Counted from the first letter of the stretch, positions 13,872 through 25,208 are shown. The stretch: 64,000 nucleotides of DNA from Pardosa pseudoannulata (GCA_032207245.1 CM063502.1:72893616-72957615); one strand, 5' to 3'. Notes: a model not told the origin generated them from the sequence alone. Numbers and translations are program-made.

Positions 13872-13991
13872 GAACTTTCCCACAAAGCTTTCATTATAAC
13901 CAGGGATAGAAAGCTTCTCCAAACAGTTCTTAAATTTACACACAAACACACACATATATATTGTCTTATTCTAGCTGATAAAATCCTTTCA
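13872..13991 (-). repeat. third, isolated copy of the hAT fragment
   Basis: This 120-bp stretch matches 15864-15983 (and 17847-17966) along its whole length with about two differences. It begins GAACTTTCCCACAAAGC and ends AAATCCTTTCA. In the larger copies it covers the sequence just upstream of, and overlapping, the hAT dimerisation-domain remnant on the minus strand. Sequence on either side is unrelated to the larger copies. Its distance from copy 1 (1992 bp) is nearly the same as the distance between copies 1 and 2 (1983 bp). Confidence 0.9.
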
Positions 13992-15204
13992 TATAATCAT
14001 GTATAAACTTTTATTTTTAAAATTAAAAGAAAATCTCGAGATATTTATGGACATAAAATAGTCTATTACTAATTTGGACATCACATTAGAGCATTTATGT
14101 ACATTGTCATTATAAGGTTTATAAATACTAAAAACAACTACAAAAAATAGTATAATTTTAAAACATGTGGCTACCAAGAATATTTCAAATGTCATGCAAA
14201 TTATAATTAATGTTCATTTAGTTTCCCAATCAGCAATAGAAAAATGATTAAGACACTATTTATATTTATTTCAATGGTAAAAAAAAAGAATCAAACGCAA
14301 ATTATTGATAACCATTTAATTGACAGGTTTCTTGAGATTAATGAAAATTCAAGATTCCGTTTCACTGTTTTTTACCACTTATTTTGTATATTAATCTCCT
14401 GAATCATTTCCTTTAATTTTATCTTCTGAATCCAACAGTTGCCTTTAGAAAGACAGAAAACATTATTTATTTCCCTATAATTTTGCAATAATTCTTAGCG
14501 AGACTCCTAATGTATCATTTATATTTAACATTTCCACAAGGAAAATAATTTAGTAAAATAAGCATATTGCCACAGCATTCGGGAACAAATACTCTAATAT
14601 TACTTTCTTTTTCCAGTGATTCATTAAATTATTTCATTACTTGATTTCATTTCAAGAGATATTATTGAAAAAAATGAGCAGTACAATAATTGATAAAATT
14701 TCCATATACATATGTTTTCCATTAATGCCTGTCGCAAATGCGGCTGTCTAACTTTTTTTCTTGTAGTATTTCCATATTCGCTTGGGAAAAAGAACAATAA
14801 TTCAATTTATTAATCAATCATGTACTACCGCCATAAGAATAGGACTAAATGCATTATTGAAAAATTCTAGAAATTTGTTTCGATACAGTCTTCGGAATAT
14901 TGTGTTTGTGTTTTTATGAAAGCTAAAAATGCTTACTTTTAATTACTGAATAAGATGAACTTTCAGAATTATTTTATACGAGAATTATCTTTTCTTTTAA
15001 ATAAGTGCATAGTTTTAACTTTAGGTTAAATGTTATGATTATTTGATAAGAAATAAGTTTATTAAAAAAATCATTTTACTTTTTCAAAAAAAGAAAAAGA
15101 AAAATTCAGTAATTTTCTGTTATAAAAGCAGTAGAATATAAAACTTACGTATAGCATACAAATCAAAGCCAATGTGCATAAGGCACAAAATAAGAAAGTA
15201 AACA
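13992..15204. other. A+T-rich non-coding stretch
   Basis: Nothing recognisable was seen between the isolated hAT fragment and the LINE remnant. A frame at 13989-14195 on the minus strand has no family features. Confidence 0.55.
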
Positions 15205-15418
15205 GGTACTTCTATCCTTGATCTGTGACTAACTTACTTCGGCTTTGATTTTTGTAATATAAAAATAGAGCTGATTTCCAATACTGATGATACAACCAAC
15301 CTTGCCCTACATATAAGCAAATGCCTTACGTTTATTTTTCTATTTAAAATTATCAAAAAAATTATGAACATTGGCTTAACAACTGGTGCTTTAAGGTAAA
15401 TCCAATAAAATTTGATTC
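15205..15418 (+). pseudogene. Jockey-like LINE reverse transcriptase fragment
   Basis: Plus-strand translation gives short tracts in the order expected of the central part of a Jockey-type non-LTR reverse transcriptase. First comes a GTSILDL tract resembling QGSVLSPLL. Next is ELISNTDDTTNLAL, which fits the catalytic motif C region usually reading FADDTA. Last, after a frameshift, is NWCFKVNPIKFDS, which fits the W-R-L-K-I-N-P-x-K motif downstream. Stops and shifts separate the tracts, so it is dead. The match stops abruptly at 15418, exactly where the duplicated segment begins, so the LINE was cut by that rearrangement. Confidence 0.6.
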
Positions 15419-15515
15419 CCTGATTTTTACTTCCAAAGCAATTTTTGATTTCATCAAGCATAATAATTTTATGGTGACTTTACTCCCTGGGCGATTTCAT
15501 GTGGATAGGTGTTAT

Positions 15516-15943
15516 CAGGGCCAAACCTAGGTCCTATGTCACCCGTGGCAGAAAATTGGTTTACGCCTCTACCAACAAATATATTGAAACACATATATTT
15601 TATCTCTTTAGCATACATTCAGAATGAACTCTCAACTCATAAAATAAAAAACAACACATTTTATCCTTATGTGTTACAAAAAGAGAAAACGCATTTATAA
15701 CTTGACTTTCCTAGATTTATTGTCTACGAATCAATTGAAAATTTCATCCTAGTTCACGCTGTTTGCGATTTGTATTTCAATACAGAGTATAGATATATTC
15801 CCAACCCTTTTCTGCCACAATGAGGAGCGTAGATATGATTTTATAACTTTCAGATTACTAAAAGAACTTTCCCACAAAGCTTTCATTATAACCAGGGATA
15901 TAAAGCTTCTCCAAGCAGTTCTTAAATTTACACACAAACACAC
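15516..15943 (-). pseudogene. hAT transposon 3' end with transposase C-terminus, copy 1
   Basis: On the minus strand this reads into the C-terminal dimerisation region of a hAT transposase of the type seen in ZMYM-like elements. ESSFSNLKVIKSYLRS fits the conserved E-R-S-F-S-x-L-K-x-I-K-x-x-L-R-S block. It is followed by LWQKRVGNISILCIEI, then DEIFN and FVDNKSRKVKL before the stop at 15695-15697. Two in-frame stops (near 15729 and 15744) show it is dead. About 180 bp beyond the stop, the plus strand reads CAGGGCCAAACCTAGGTCC from 15516, which looks like the terminal repeat and subterminal region of such elements. No partner end was found with certainty. Upstream parts of the transposase were not recognised. 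Confidence 0.75.
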
Positions 15944-16244
15944 ACATATATATTGTCTTATTCTAGCTGATAAAATCCTTTCAAAGTTTATTACCTTGAG
16001 GTATTTAACATTTGAAATTTTAAAATTATTACTTTTGATATGATTTTATGTAAATTAAAATTAGTAAAGAATTCTTGTGCTAGATCTGCAACCATTTTGA
16101 TCAATTTAAGCACCTTGGTATTTAATAAATTCATAACCAATAAAAAATATAAAATCAACAACAACTAAGTTTAGAGTCTAGAAAGATTCACCAGGGAAAA
16201 TGTTGGAAGTCTGTCTGATGTCCAGTGAGCCAATCTCGAACGGT

Positions 16245-17040
16245 TTTGGTAAAATGTATACATAAATTCAAGCCCATGAGTTACCTGCAAAGTAATGATG
16301 TAGCATTGGAGGGGGCGTCAGTATGCCGACTTCATGTATGGATGGATATGTGTTAACTCTGAATGAATACCAGGGGACCACTTTCATACCAGAAGAATAC
16401 GCCTTGTAATATGATACTCCTACCAGATCTTTGCCTATACCAAGCAACATAAATTTAGTTCTTGTCTTCGTGGGGTTCTCACAAAACCAACATTATCCAC
16501 CAGAGATAAAATAAGGTGCAGATTGATTCATCTAAACCCATAACCATTATATACAGCCATCTTTTGTAAATTTACTTCTTTCTGGACACACAGAAAAAAG
16601 TTCTGTTATTTCGAATAGAAATAAGACATTTTTTCTCATGTATCTAACAAATTATTCCTTTCTTTTGCAATTCTCTGAGCATCTTTCGCAGCCCACGGGT
16701 TCCCTAGTAGATCCGCCGCGGATGACGACGACTACGATCTTGGTTGATTGCATTTTTACCGCTGTTACGTCTTTTAGACAAGGACTGTGCATTACAACAT
16801 TTTTATGACTGTTCATCCTTATCATAAACAGATTTCGCATACGCAATCTACTTCTGCGCATCAGTAGTAATTTTCTCATGTTTCGAAATCACTGGAAAGT
16901 AATATATAAGAATTATTTAACAATATACTTATTCCAGAGCAACTTGGCAGTAGAAGCTTTCAGAACACCAGTCAGCTGCTTTGAGTTGCGAAACTCGACA
17001 GCGACGAAGTTTGCTGACAAGGACACCAAGTGGTGCCATA
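16245..17040. other. unassigned protein-like tracts, copy 1
   Basis: This part of the duplicated unit is less A+T-rich than its surroundings and has open frames on both strands. On the minus strand, 16268-16450 reads MLLGIGKDLVGVSYY and continues open, and a second frame at 16652-16879 is basic. On the plus strand the counterpart of the open frame in copy 2 is interrupted here by small indels. I recognise no family. Minus-strand splice-like signals (CAG|GTAACT near 16285, TTACTTTCCAG near 16890) make a captured host exon possible, but this is inference. Confidence 0.3.
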
Positions 17041-17069
17041 TTTTTTAATATCTGTAAAATTTTTAATAG

Positions 17070-17254
17070 CACCATACATGATGGACTTATATTGGAAATA
17101 ATTCAGACCTAGTTGAATGATGCAAGGATTCATCTCATACAAGTTACCTTAGCAATAGTCATTTTACGGACCATATGCAAAACAAATTTTCTAATCCGAA
17201 GAACATACCTGCTGGTGTCCAATAGGATTATATTCTTGGCCCCAGCCTTTTTAA
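17070..17254 (+). pseudogene. Jockey-like reverse transcriptase fragment, copy 1
   Basis: Plus-strand tracts include STIHDGLILEII (resembling the W-H-D-G-L-I segment after motif A), SYLSNSHF, NIPAGV and DYILGPSLFNI (motif B region, usually G-V-P-Q-G-S-V-L-G-P). The stretch is the truncated duplicate of the left part of the LINE remnant ending copy 2. It breaks off after LFNI at the duplication edge. Confidence 0.65.
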
Positions 17255-17400
17255 TATTATTGTTTTGTCTCTAGCAGGGTGAGCATCAGGAAATGGGTTT
17301 TTACATAATATAAGAAAACAATATAATAAAGATAGATTTACATTTAGGTTAAAAACAATAGGCCCTTGATAGCAAAATAAAAGTCATAAAAAGGGGGATC
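17255..17400. other. 146-bp spacer between the duplicated copies
   Basis: This is A+T-rich sequence present only once in the window. It joins the truncated right edge of copy 1 to the left edge of copy 2. Near 17360 the words AATAGGCCCTTG faintly resemble the missing hAT terminus, but the match is too short to call. Confidence 0.6.
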
Positions 17401-17498
17401 CCCTGATTTTTACTTCCAAAGCAATTTTTGATTTCATCAAGCATAATAATTTTATGGTGACTTTACTCCCTGGGCGATTTCATGTGGATAGGTGTTAT

Positions 17499-17926
17499 CA
17501 GGGCCAAACCTAGGTCCTATGTCACCCGTGGCAGAAAATTGGTTTACGCCTCTACCAACAAATATATTGAAACACATATATTTTATCTCTTTAGCATACA
17601 TTCAGAATGAACTCTCAACTCATAAAATAAAAAACAACACATTTTATCCTTATGTGTTACAAAAAGAGAAAACGCATTTATAACTTGACTTTCCTAGATT
17701 TATTGTCTACGAATCAATTGAAAATTTCATCCTAGTTCACGCTGTTTGCGATTTGTATTTCAATACAGAGTATAGATATATTCCCAACCCTTTTCTGCCA
17801 CAATGAGGAGCGTAGATATGATTTTATAACTTTCAGATTACTAAAAGAACTTTCCCACAAAGCTTTCATTATAACCAGGGATATAAAGCTTCTCCAAGCA
17901 GTTCTTAAATTTACACACAAACACAC
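17499..17926 (-). pseudogene. hAT transposon 3' end with transposase C-terminus, copy 2
   Basis: This is the second copy of the hAT remnant. The dimerisation block ESSFSNLKVIKSYLRS, the two in-frame stops and the C-terminal DNKSRKVKL are all preserved. The terminal-repeat candidate CAGGGCCAAACC starts at 17499. Because both copies share the same stops, the element was already dead before the duplication. Confidence 0.75.
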
Positions 17927-18207
17927 ACATATATATTGTCTTATTCTAGCTAATAAAATCCTTTCAAAGTTTATTACCTTGAGGTATTTAACATTTGAAA
18001 TTTTAAAATTATTACTTTTGATATGATTTTATGTAAATTAAAATTAGTAAAGAATTCTTGTGCTAGATCTGCAACCATTTTGATCAATTTAAGCACCTTG
18101 GTATTTAATAAATTCATAACCAATAAAAAATATAAAATCAACAACAACTAAGTTTAGAGTCTAGAAAGATTCACCAGGGAAAATGTTGGAAGTCTGTCTG
18201 ATGTCCA

Positions 18208-18870
18208 GTGAGCCAATCTCGAACGGTTTTGGTAAAATGTATACATAAATTCAAGCCCATGAGTTACCTGCAAAGTAATGATGTAGCATTGGAGGCGTGC
18301 GTCAGTATGCCGACTTCATGTATGGATGGATATGTGTTAACTCTGAATGAATACCAGGGGACCACTTTCATACCAGAAAATACGCCTTTGCAATATGATA
18401 CTCCTACCAGATCTTTGCCTATACCAAGCAACATAAATTTAGTTCTTGTCTTCGTGGGGTTCTCACAAAACCAACATTATCCACCAGAGATAAAATAAGG
18501 TGCAGATTGATTCATCTAAACCCATAACCATTATATACAGCCATCTTTTGTAAATTTACTTCTTTCTGGACACACAGAAAAAAGTTCTGTTATTTCGAAT
18601 AGAAATAAGACATTTTTTCTCATGTATCTAACAAATTATTCCTTTCTTTTGCAATTCTCTGAGCATCTTTCGCAGCCCACGGGTTCCCTAGTAGATCCGC
18701 CGCGGATGACGACGACTACGATCTTGGTTGATTGCATTTTTACCGCCGTTAAGTCTTTTAGACAAGGACTGTGTATTACAACATTTTTATGACGGTTCAT
18801 CCTTATCATAAACAGATTTCGCATTCGCAATCTACTTCTGCGCATCAGTAGTAATTTTCTCATGTTTCGA
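18208..18870. other. unassigned protein-like tracts, copy 2
   Basis: A 96-codon frame runs on the plus strand at 18208-18498 (contains MDGYVLTLNEYQGTTF). On the minus strand the same DNA reads GMKVVPWYSFRVNTYPS and then SNATSLLCR, ending at a good donor-like CAG|GTAACT near 18268. A basic minus-strand frame lies at 18636-18863. The minus-strand reading seems the more natural because of the splice-like site, but no family was recognised. It may be a captured host exon, a piece of the hAT element, or chance. Confidence 0.3.
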
Positions 18871-19034
18871 AATCACTGGAAAGTAATATATAAGAATTAT
18901 TTAACAATATACTTATTCCAGAGCAACTTGGCAGTAGAAGCTTTCAGAACACCAGTCAGCTGCTTTGAGTTGCGAAACTCGACAGCGACGAAGTTTGCTG
19001 ACAAGGACACCAAGTGGTGCCACATTTTTTAATA

Positions 19035-19870
19035 TCTGTAAAATTTTTAATAGCACCATACATGATGGACTTATATTGGAAATAATTCAGACCTAGTTGA
19101 ATGATGCAAGGATTCATCTCATACAAGTTACCTTAGCAATAGTCATTTTACGGACCATATGCAAAACAAATTTTCTAATCCGAAGAACATACCTGCTGGT
19201 GTCCAATAGGATTATATTCTTGGCCCCAGCCTTTTTAACATTTCTGTTAATACTATACCTCTTACTAATCATACCCCCATAGCTTTATACATGGATGACA
19301 CGGCTATTTCCTCACTATATGTAAAAAATGTTTTGGGCCACATTGAACATATTAATGCTATTGCACCATAGCTCCCAAAATGAAAAAATCAAAATGGTGA
19401 GCAATGTTTTTATGTCATGTTTAAAAAATTTCTTACTGTCGATGGAATTTGTATGAAGACTTGGTAAAATATTTTAGTGTGACAATTGACAAAGGGCTTA
19501 CACTGAAACCTCAGAATGTGGTATCTCAGACTGTAATATTACAAATATTAAAAATCTTTTGATACTAAGACTTCGTGATCTCCGTACTCTTTTCTTCTTT
19601 TAAAAACTTAGTAACAGTTTGAAAACTTTACTCTATAAAAACGTAATTATATCTTGCTTACTACACATTTTGCCGTTTGGGTCATTCGCATTCCCTACAA
19701 GCTTAAAAATAATTAAATGTGTTTCATATAAAATTCTTCATAAAGTAAGTTCATATCGTAAAGACATACGGTACTTAAAATATGATTAGACACGATTTAA
19801 AGATCAAATCTTTAAAGATCACAAAGATGCCTTAAAATTTCCAAACGGTCCTGTTCTACATTAATTTCAA
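19035..19870 (+). pseudogene. Jockey-like LINE reverse transcriptase remnant
   Basis: Plus-strand tracts follow the order of a Jockey-type reverse transcriptase from the end of motif A to the C-terminus. They are STIHDGLILEII; SYLSNSHF; NIPAGV; ILGPSLFNISVNTIPL; then the catalytic tract ALYMDDTAIS (motif C, Y-x-D-D). FSVTIDKGLTLKPQ follows, fitting the Y-L-G-V-x-L-D-x-x-L-x-W motif. Near the end come LRLRDLRTLF, LLYKNVIISCLL and LKIIKCVSYKILHKV. Several stops and frameshifts break it. A full Jockey element is 4-5 kb, so only a 3' part remains. The left portion lies inside duplication copy 2. Confidence 0.75.
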
Positions 19871-22304
19871 ATAAAATCATTGTTAAAAATAAACTATAAT
19901 TTCTGTACACATGAAAATAATAAGAGATCTTATTTCTCACTCTTATATTAACAGCATTTTCTCACCTTAATAACTCTCCAACTCTCTTTTACTTATTTAT
20001 TTATTATTATTATAATTATTATTATTATATGCTACCTAACTCTTATATTTTTAACAAGCTTTCGTTACATTTATTAGCATTTATATTTCTTTCATTATTA
20101 ATATGCAAGAATCTTTCATTTATTTACCAATGCTTTTTCTATTATTTCTGTTAGAATTGCATAACTTTTTTTAGCTTACTTTAACCCATAAATCTTACTC
20201 ATCTAGCATAGTTGACAATATCCCTCGCATCCGCGGCCACGAACTCAAGCCATACATGTCCTCAGGGTAGTGCTAAATGAGAGAAACCATCAGGGGTATA
20301 CCTCCTTTAGGTATATACGGGTTTCAAGCGTCCTTGGTTCACCTGAATGATCTGCGTCTTCTCACCTTCCTGTTAGATTTTAGCTTACCTCTATAGAGTT
20401 TGCTCCTTACTGGGTTTGTCAAAATTAATCTCGGACCAAGACGGAACTGTTGTAGGTCAGCAGCAGCTTTATAGCTGTTGTGATTGCTGTTGTCGTATTA
20501 GCTTTACAGTTTGTTTCTGCTGTATGTCTTCGGAAAGGTCAGCTTAGGAATAGACTTACTCATCTCGCATCTTACTCAAGATCAACACCATATGAAATGT
20601 TCATAATTCATTGCACTTCTTCATCACTGGATATATGGCATACCAACCAGCTGCTCCAAAAAATTACCTCCATGTTCAGATCTTTCTTCCAGTACTAAAA
20701 TTAATAAGGGGATGCGTATGTTAACAGTTCAGTCTCTGTTCTGAGTTTAGAGAGCATCTGCTTCTAATATTAAGAGTATGTATTATTGAACTGAAAAACT
20801 ATTTCACATGATGAAAAATGTTTTAAGTATTATATTTATTTTTAAGGCTTAATAAGAAAAAAAGCTTGTTTAGCCGGCTAAAAGAGACAATACATGCTGA
20901 TAAAAATTAAGAATTTTAACTTTCATAATTGTGCTGTGTTTCGAACTTTCTGTTCAACAATCGCAAGAGTTTCAATTTTTGATGTTTTAGCATGATAATT
21001 TCTACCTTTTTCGATCAATATAGCACTACACTCCTTAGTTTGGTCCCCTCTTGGGAGTTATAAAAGTTATACATATATCTGGCTGGGAAATTAATTTCTA
21101 ATAATAAGCTCAGTATTAAGTTTAAATATAATCAAATTTTGATCATTCAATTTTAAGTTTTCAAAGAGAGTGCAGTGATAGAACCATTTCCCATGGTGAA
21201 AAGCTGCTTTAAAAATTATATTTTTTTTCAGCATATCAAGATAATAAAAGTTTATTTAATAGATATAACAAATCAGTACGTGTCCGTAAGAATTAAGAAT
21301 TTTAACAATCATATTTAATGTGATGTGTATTTGTTGAACATATTTCCCTCTTTCTGTTTGGCAATTGTAAGAATTCAAATTTACGATGTTCGTGAATGCA
21401 CATGATAACTTTCAACGTGTTCAGACTCATATTGTGTGTTTCAAACTACAGTAGTCATAAGGTGGATATACGTTTTAGACTTTCCGCAAAATTTGTTTAA
21501 TATATGTTGGTTTAGGAAATAAGATTGAAACAACAAAGTTTAAAGAGTAACAGGTCTCGATGTATTCAATTTTAAGCTTTCAAAGGTGAGGGATCTATTC
21601 TGCACGTATGTGCTAGAAATTATGTTGTTTAAGTCTAATCTCTTATAACAAGTGGCAGTTTTTCAAAATAAATAAAACTTTAGAACTTTTGGTTTTCTGA
21701 TACAGTGGACGTGCTATAAAGTCTAAGGAAATAAAATTAAAGTTAAATATCTTCAGTTTAAATTTAATATATTGAAGAAAATGAAAAGATTTAACTTATA
21801 TGTTTTACAAGTAGACTGAATAAATATAAATGAACCCTTGTATCAATAATTACTCCTTCTATAATTACAAAATTGTGCTGTTTCTACCAAGAATGTATCG
21901 GTTAACTTACTGGTAACTGTGTAACCTAAGAAATATCCTATTTTGCAAAGGAAAAAGGCATCCAGAAAGAAATTACAAGACTGCTAAAGAGGCTGATGTA
22001 GCACTGAGTACAGAATTTTGTAGACCTATATATATTTTATAGAGGAATATCTCAGTGTCTATACATGCTTTTAAATGTACTTTGATAAATTAATGGTACA
22101 GCGAAATGCGATTTAAATTACTTTTGAGACTTAAAAATTTGGAAGTACAATCAAAAAACAAGTTGCATATCTAAATAAGGAATTTTATAACACTAGAACT
22201 TAATAATTTAAAATCTTCCAAAAGTTTTAAAAATAAGTTATAAAATGTTGTAAATTAATAACACAGTAAAATTTAATGATTATATATGTGTATCATTTAT
22301 TTAG
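19871..22304. other. non-coding stretch, possible LINE 3' region
   Basis: Sequence just after the LINE remnant may include its 3' untranslated region. At 20220-20560 the DNA is less A+T-rich and contains a 7-bp perfect hairpin, TATACCT at 20297-20303 and AGGTATA at 20309-20315, with a 5-base loop. A frame at 20480-20698 starts MIAVVVLALQFVSAV, resembling a signal peptide, but has no other support. The rest is A+T-rich without visible features. Confidence 0.45.
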
Positions 22305-22360
22305 TAGAATTCTGTTACTGGTATGAATGTTCGTAGCCTTTCGGAATCGGCTTTAAGCTT
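22305..22360 (+). repeat. SINE-like fragment
   Basis: TTCGTAGCCTTTCGGAATC at 22330-22348 matches, with one difference, a 19-bp stretch found in inverse orientation at 62593-62611. There it lies directly downstream of a tRNA-like B box. A GAATTC precedes it in both places. The shared order suggests two copies of one tRNA-derived short repeat. Confidence 0.45.
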
Positions 22361-23564
22361 CGGGCACTGGTTCATTAGCCCACGTATAGCGAAAATCTAT
22401 TGTTTGGATTGAATTGGAGCACCCTATTTATTAGTATATCTAGAATACATTTTTATGAATTTCAGTTTAGTCATAATATTTTCAATTTATAAATACAATT
22501 TGCCTATTTATTTTATGCAAGTCACTGGATTTGCAGCTCTAGTATCAATATCAGATACGTTGAACCAAATTTTTTATGCGGCTTCAGAACAGAAATATTT
22601 TATGCTACTTAGTTTAACAGTTTCTGAGCCATTACTCTGGGATGAAGCCTCAAAACAGCTTTTAATATTGCTATCCTAAAACTCCGGCCCAATTTGCAGA
22701 GATTTTACTTTAAAATGTGAAGTAAGCCCTTTTTATATTAATGGCATCCAGTACTACTAAAATTATGAACCTAGATTTGGACACTAAAACTTTCTAATCT
22801 GTTAAAGGCTTACGCAGCAATAGTCATTGACGTTTAAATATGCATTATAGTAGAAAAGAATCCAATCTCAAACATGCAAATATATTAGAATGCAAACGGC
22901 AAAACGTGGGGTTATCTGACCCCATAATCAGTATACACCGTCCTTTTTTGTTGTCCAGTTTCGATTTGTTAGTTACAGGGCAATATAATTCTATCATTTC
23001 TGGTAGAAATAATGTTTTCTCACAGGTATCTGACTACGTAATCCATTTATTTGCTCATCTCTTGCACAGGGATTGTTTAGAACTTAGTACGAACTTTGGG
23101 TACAGGTTTCTGTCAGTTGACACTAATCAGCCTTGGTTGATTGTGTTCAAACCATAGTTATGTCATTTGGAGAAGGATTACCTGATTCCAACATCTGGTT
23201 ATAGTTCATCCACTTCATAAACGGGTTTTACTGCTACTAAGCATGTGTAACAATTCTCAAATGTTTTGATTTCATTGGACAGCGTGTGTATGACCAAGTA
23301 CTTTTAATGACAGATTTTTTTGTTACATTATTAGTAATTCATTATTGTAATTTAGTGAGATAATGCTCCCTGCAAACAGATTTTTAATCCCCTTTGCAAA
23401 TGCCACCTTTGCCATGTGCTAGCTACAGCCCTGGGTGTTATCCTACATTCCAAATTGAGATTTCATATTTAGAACACATGTTGAAAAATAAAGACTGTAA
23501 TTCGTACTTTAAAACCTGTTTTAGATTTTACTCGAACACTAAACAACAATTTTCATTATATTTC
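22361..23564. other. non-coding stretch
   Basis: Open frames at 22455-22679 and 22840-23157 (105 codons) show no family motif, signal peptide or composition typical of a gene, and were not called. Confidence 0.45.
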
Positions 23565-23745
23565 AAATTTTCGTTACATATATTATGTCTTATGTATCTC
23601 CTATTTTAAGATTTGCCGCTTTTAAACATTTTGAGAGTCTTCAAATTGTTCAAAATTACGCCCTAAAGATACGTGTTTCTTCATCTTCGCACATGAAGAA
23701 TGATACGATTCATAGAGAAAATCAAAATCAAAATTCGAAAGTCTC
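23565..23745 (+). pseudogene. Jockey-like LINE C-terminal fragment
   Basis: The plus strand reads YIMSYVSPILRFAA, then HFESLQIVQNYALKI and NDTIHRE. This is the order found near the C-terminus of Jockey-type reverse transcriptases: a tract ending in P-I-L-x-Y-A, then a segment around L-Q-x-x-Q-N-K-A-L-R-I, then a T-I-H-x-D tract. It is a short, isolated and truncated relic with no recognisable reverse transcriptase core upstream. Confidence 0.6.
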
Positions 23746-25203
23746 GCTTTCCGCTTTCACCAAAATATAAATTTTATTTTGAATTCCACACTTCCCAGCA
23801 TTTCACCTTTAGATTCAAATGTTAAAAGCTCTGATAAAAGGCTTCTACCTCTTTTGTAAAGAAGAAGAATCGAAGATCGAAGTATCATTAACATGGCCTT
23901 TCTAATTCTTTTCTCTTCTTTGCACTTGTTATATTTTATCCTATGTTAATTTCCTCTTATTTTGAATTTCAGCTTTTTATCAGAATCCTTTTATACTTAT
24001 TCTTCCATTCTTTGGGAATTCATTTTATTCAACTATTTTGGTACCAGAATTATATACTTTTTAATTGCATTGTCCCTTTCTCTTATTAAAAAAGGAAAAA
24101 CACCAAAAAAACATTTAAAAAAATTTCCTAAAAAACAAAAAATTTCAGATTTATAAAACAAATAAAAAGTATCTTTTTATCCTATTTTGTGTTTTATTTT
24201 CTCTGCTAGGATTATTGTTTTTGTACTGTGTTTATTTTTTATATCATTCTTTAGATCATTAAGACTTGTTTTTACTTCACTCTTGTGTTTTCAGTTCACA
24301 CACGACGAGCCCCGCTTCATTTCCCTTCCATTAGCTTCGAACAACTTTTTTTAGTTTTCTAAACTAATTGTGTTATTGTCAATTATTTTAGCATATTTTA
24401 AGTTTTTAAATGCAAACAATGCAGTGCGATTTACAACGATTTCATTTATTGTAATATTTATTGACCATACTTGGGTCAGTAAGTAATACGATTGCTCAAT
24501 TTATTTTCTTGTTGGTCAAACTCTGCAATGAAGTTCCATATTATGCTTTAGTCCATTTTTTAGTTTGCAAGCTAATTCGGTTTATTTTACATAACCAGTT
24601 ACTCAATATAACCCAATATGTTGACTTTGCTTTTTGTTGCATTTGAACACATATGTTTTACCTCCTCGTAAACTTAAAGAAGCATGGTATAAATCAAATT
24701 TCACAATACAAATTAATTAAAAACCACTATAGAATAGGAGATCACTACTACACAATGACACGATTTACTGAAATGGAAAAGAAAACTGTTTTGAAAAATT
24801 TAAACCGGCGATCTCTATTCCATTTGAATCAGTTTTATATGTTTTTCATACACTGGATTTTCTGAATGTTTCCTACTAGAAGAACATCATTAGAAAATAA
24901 ATGTAATCTAAACTTAAGGTAAAACTCCTTTCAACATGAAATAGTTAAAAAATATCCTTCAATAATCACAGCATAAAGATAAACTATACACACCAGAAAT
25001 AGAATTATGTTTAAAAATTTTTAATTATTGATCATACTTACCTTTCCCTATTTATTTCCTTTTTTGCAAAAATGCTACATAGGCGTAATTTTCACTCCAT
25101 CTAAGAGTTATGTCATATAAAATAAACATTAATTAAATTCCGAGTAAAAAATTTCATGATTAAATAATGACAAACCAAAATATTTTTGCTTATTTTCACA
25201 ACC

Positions 25204-25208
<5 letters not shown>
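23746..25208. other. A+T-rich non-coding stretch
   Basis: No feature could be supported. Short frames at 23962-24156, 24461-24646 and 24653-24865 are low-complexity and hydrophobic or basic. Confidence 0.55.

Larger units (their letters stand above)
15418..17254. repeat. 1.84-kb tandem duplication, copy 1
   Basis: This segment is nearly identical to 17401-19238, with constant offset 1983, rising to 1984 after small indels near 16310-16410. Only about a dozen differences were noted by eye, for example around 16313, 16398, 16752, 16810 and 17040, suggesting better than 99% identity and a recent origin. It contains the hAT 3' end on the minus strand, two unassigned protein-like tracts and a truncated Jockey-like fragment. 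The right edge cuts the LINE sequence and runs into a 146-bp spacer, whereas copy 2 continues into matching LINE sequence. Copy 1 is therefore more likely the new copy. Confidence 0.97.
17401..19238. repeat. 1.84-kb tandem duplication, copy 2
   Basis: This is the partner of 15418-17254. Its right edge continues without a break into further Jockey-like sequence, so this edge looks ancestral. Its left edge starts CCCTGATTTTTAC right after the spacer. Differences from copy 1 are few and scattered. One set of indels leaves a 96-codon plus-strand frame (18208-18498) open here but closed in copy 1. Confidence 0.97.

Noticed and set aside
17355..17370. Second terminus of the hAT element at AATAGGCCCTTG
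   Set aside because: Match to the CAGGGCC end is only a few bases, and the expected 8-bp target duplication is absent.
20480..20698. Frame with signal-peptide-like start MIAVVVLALQFVSAV
   Set aside because: No conserved domain downstream and likely within a LINE 3' region.
22840..23157. 105-codon frame
   Set aside because: Longest non-repeat frame apart from the integrase, but no recognisable domain, no codon bias against background and no splice context.
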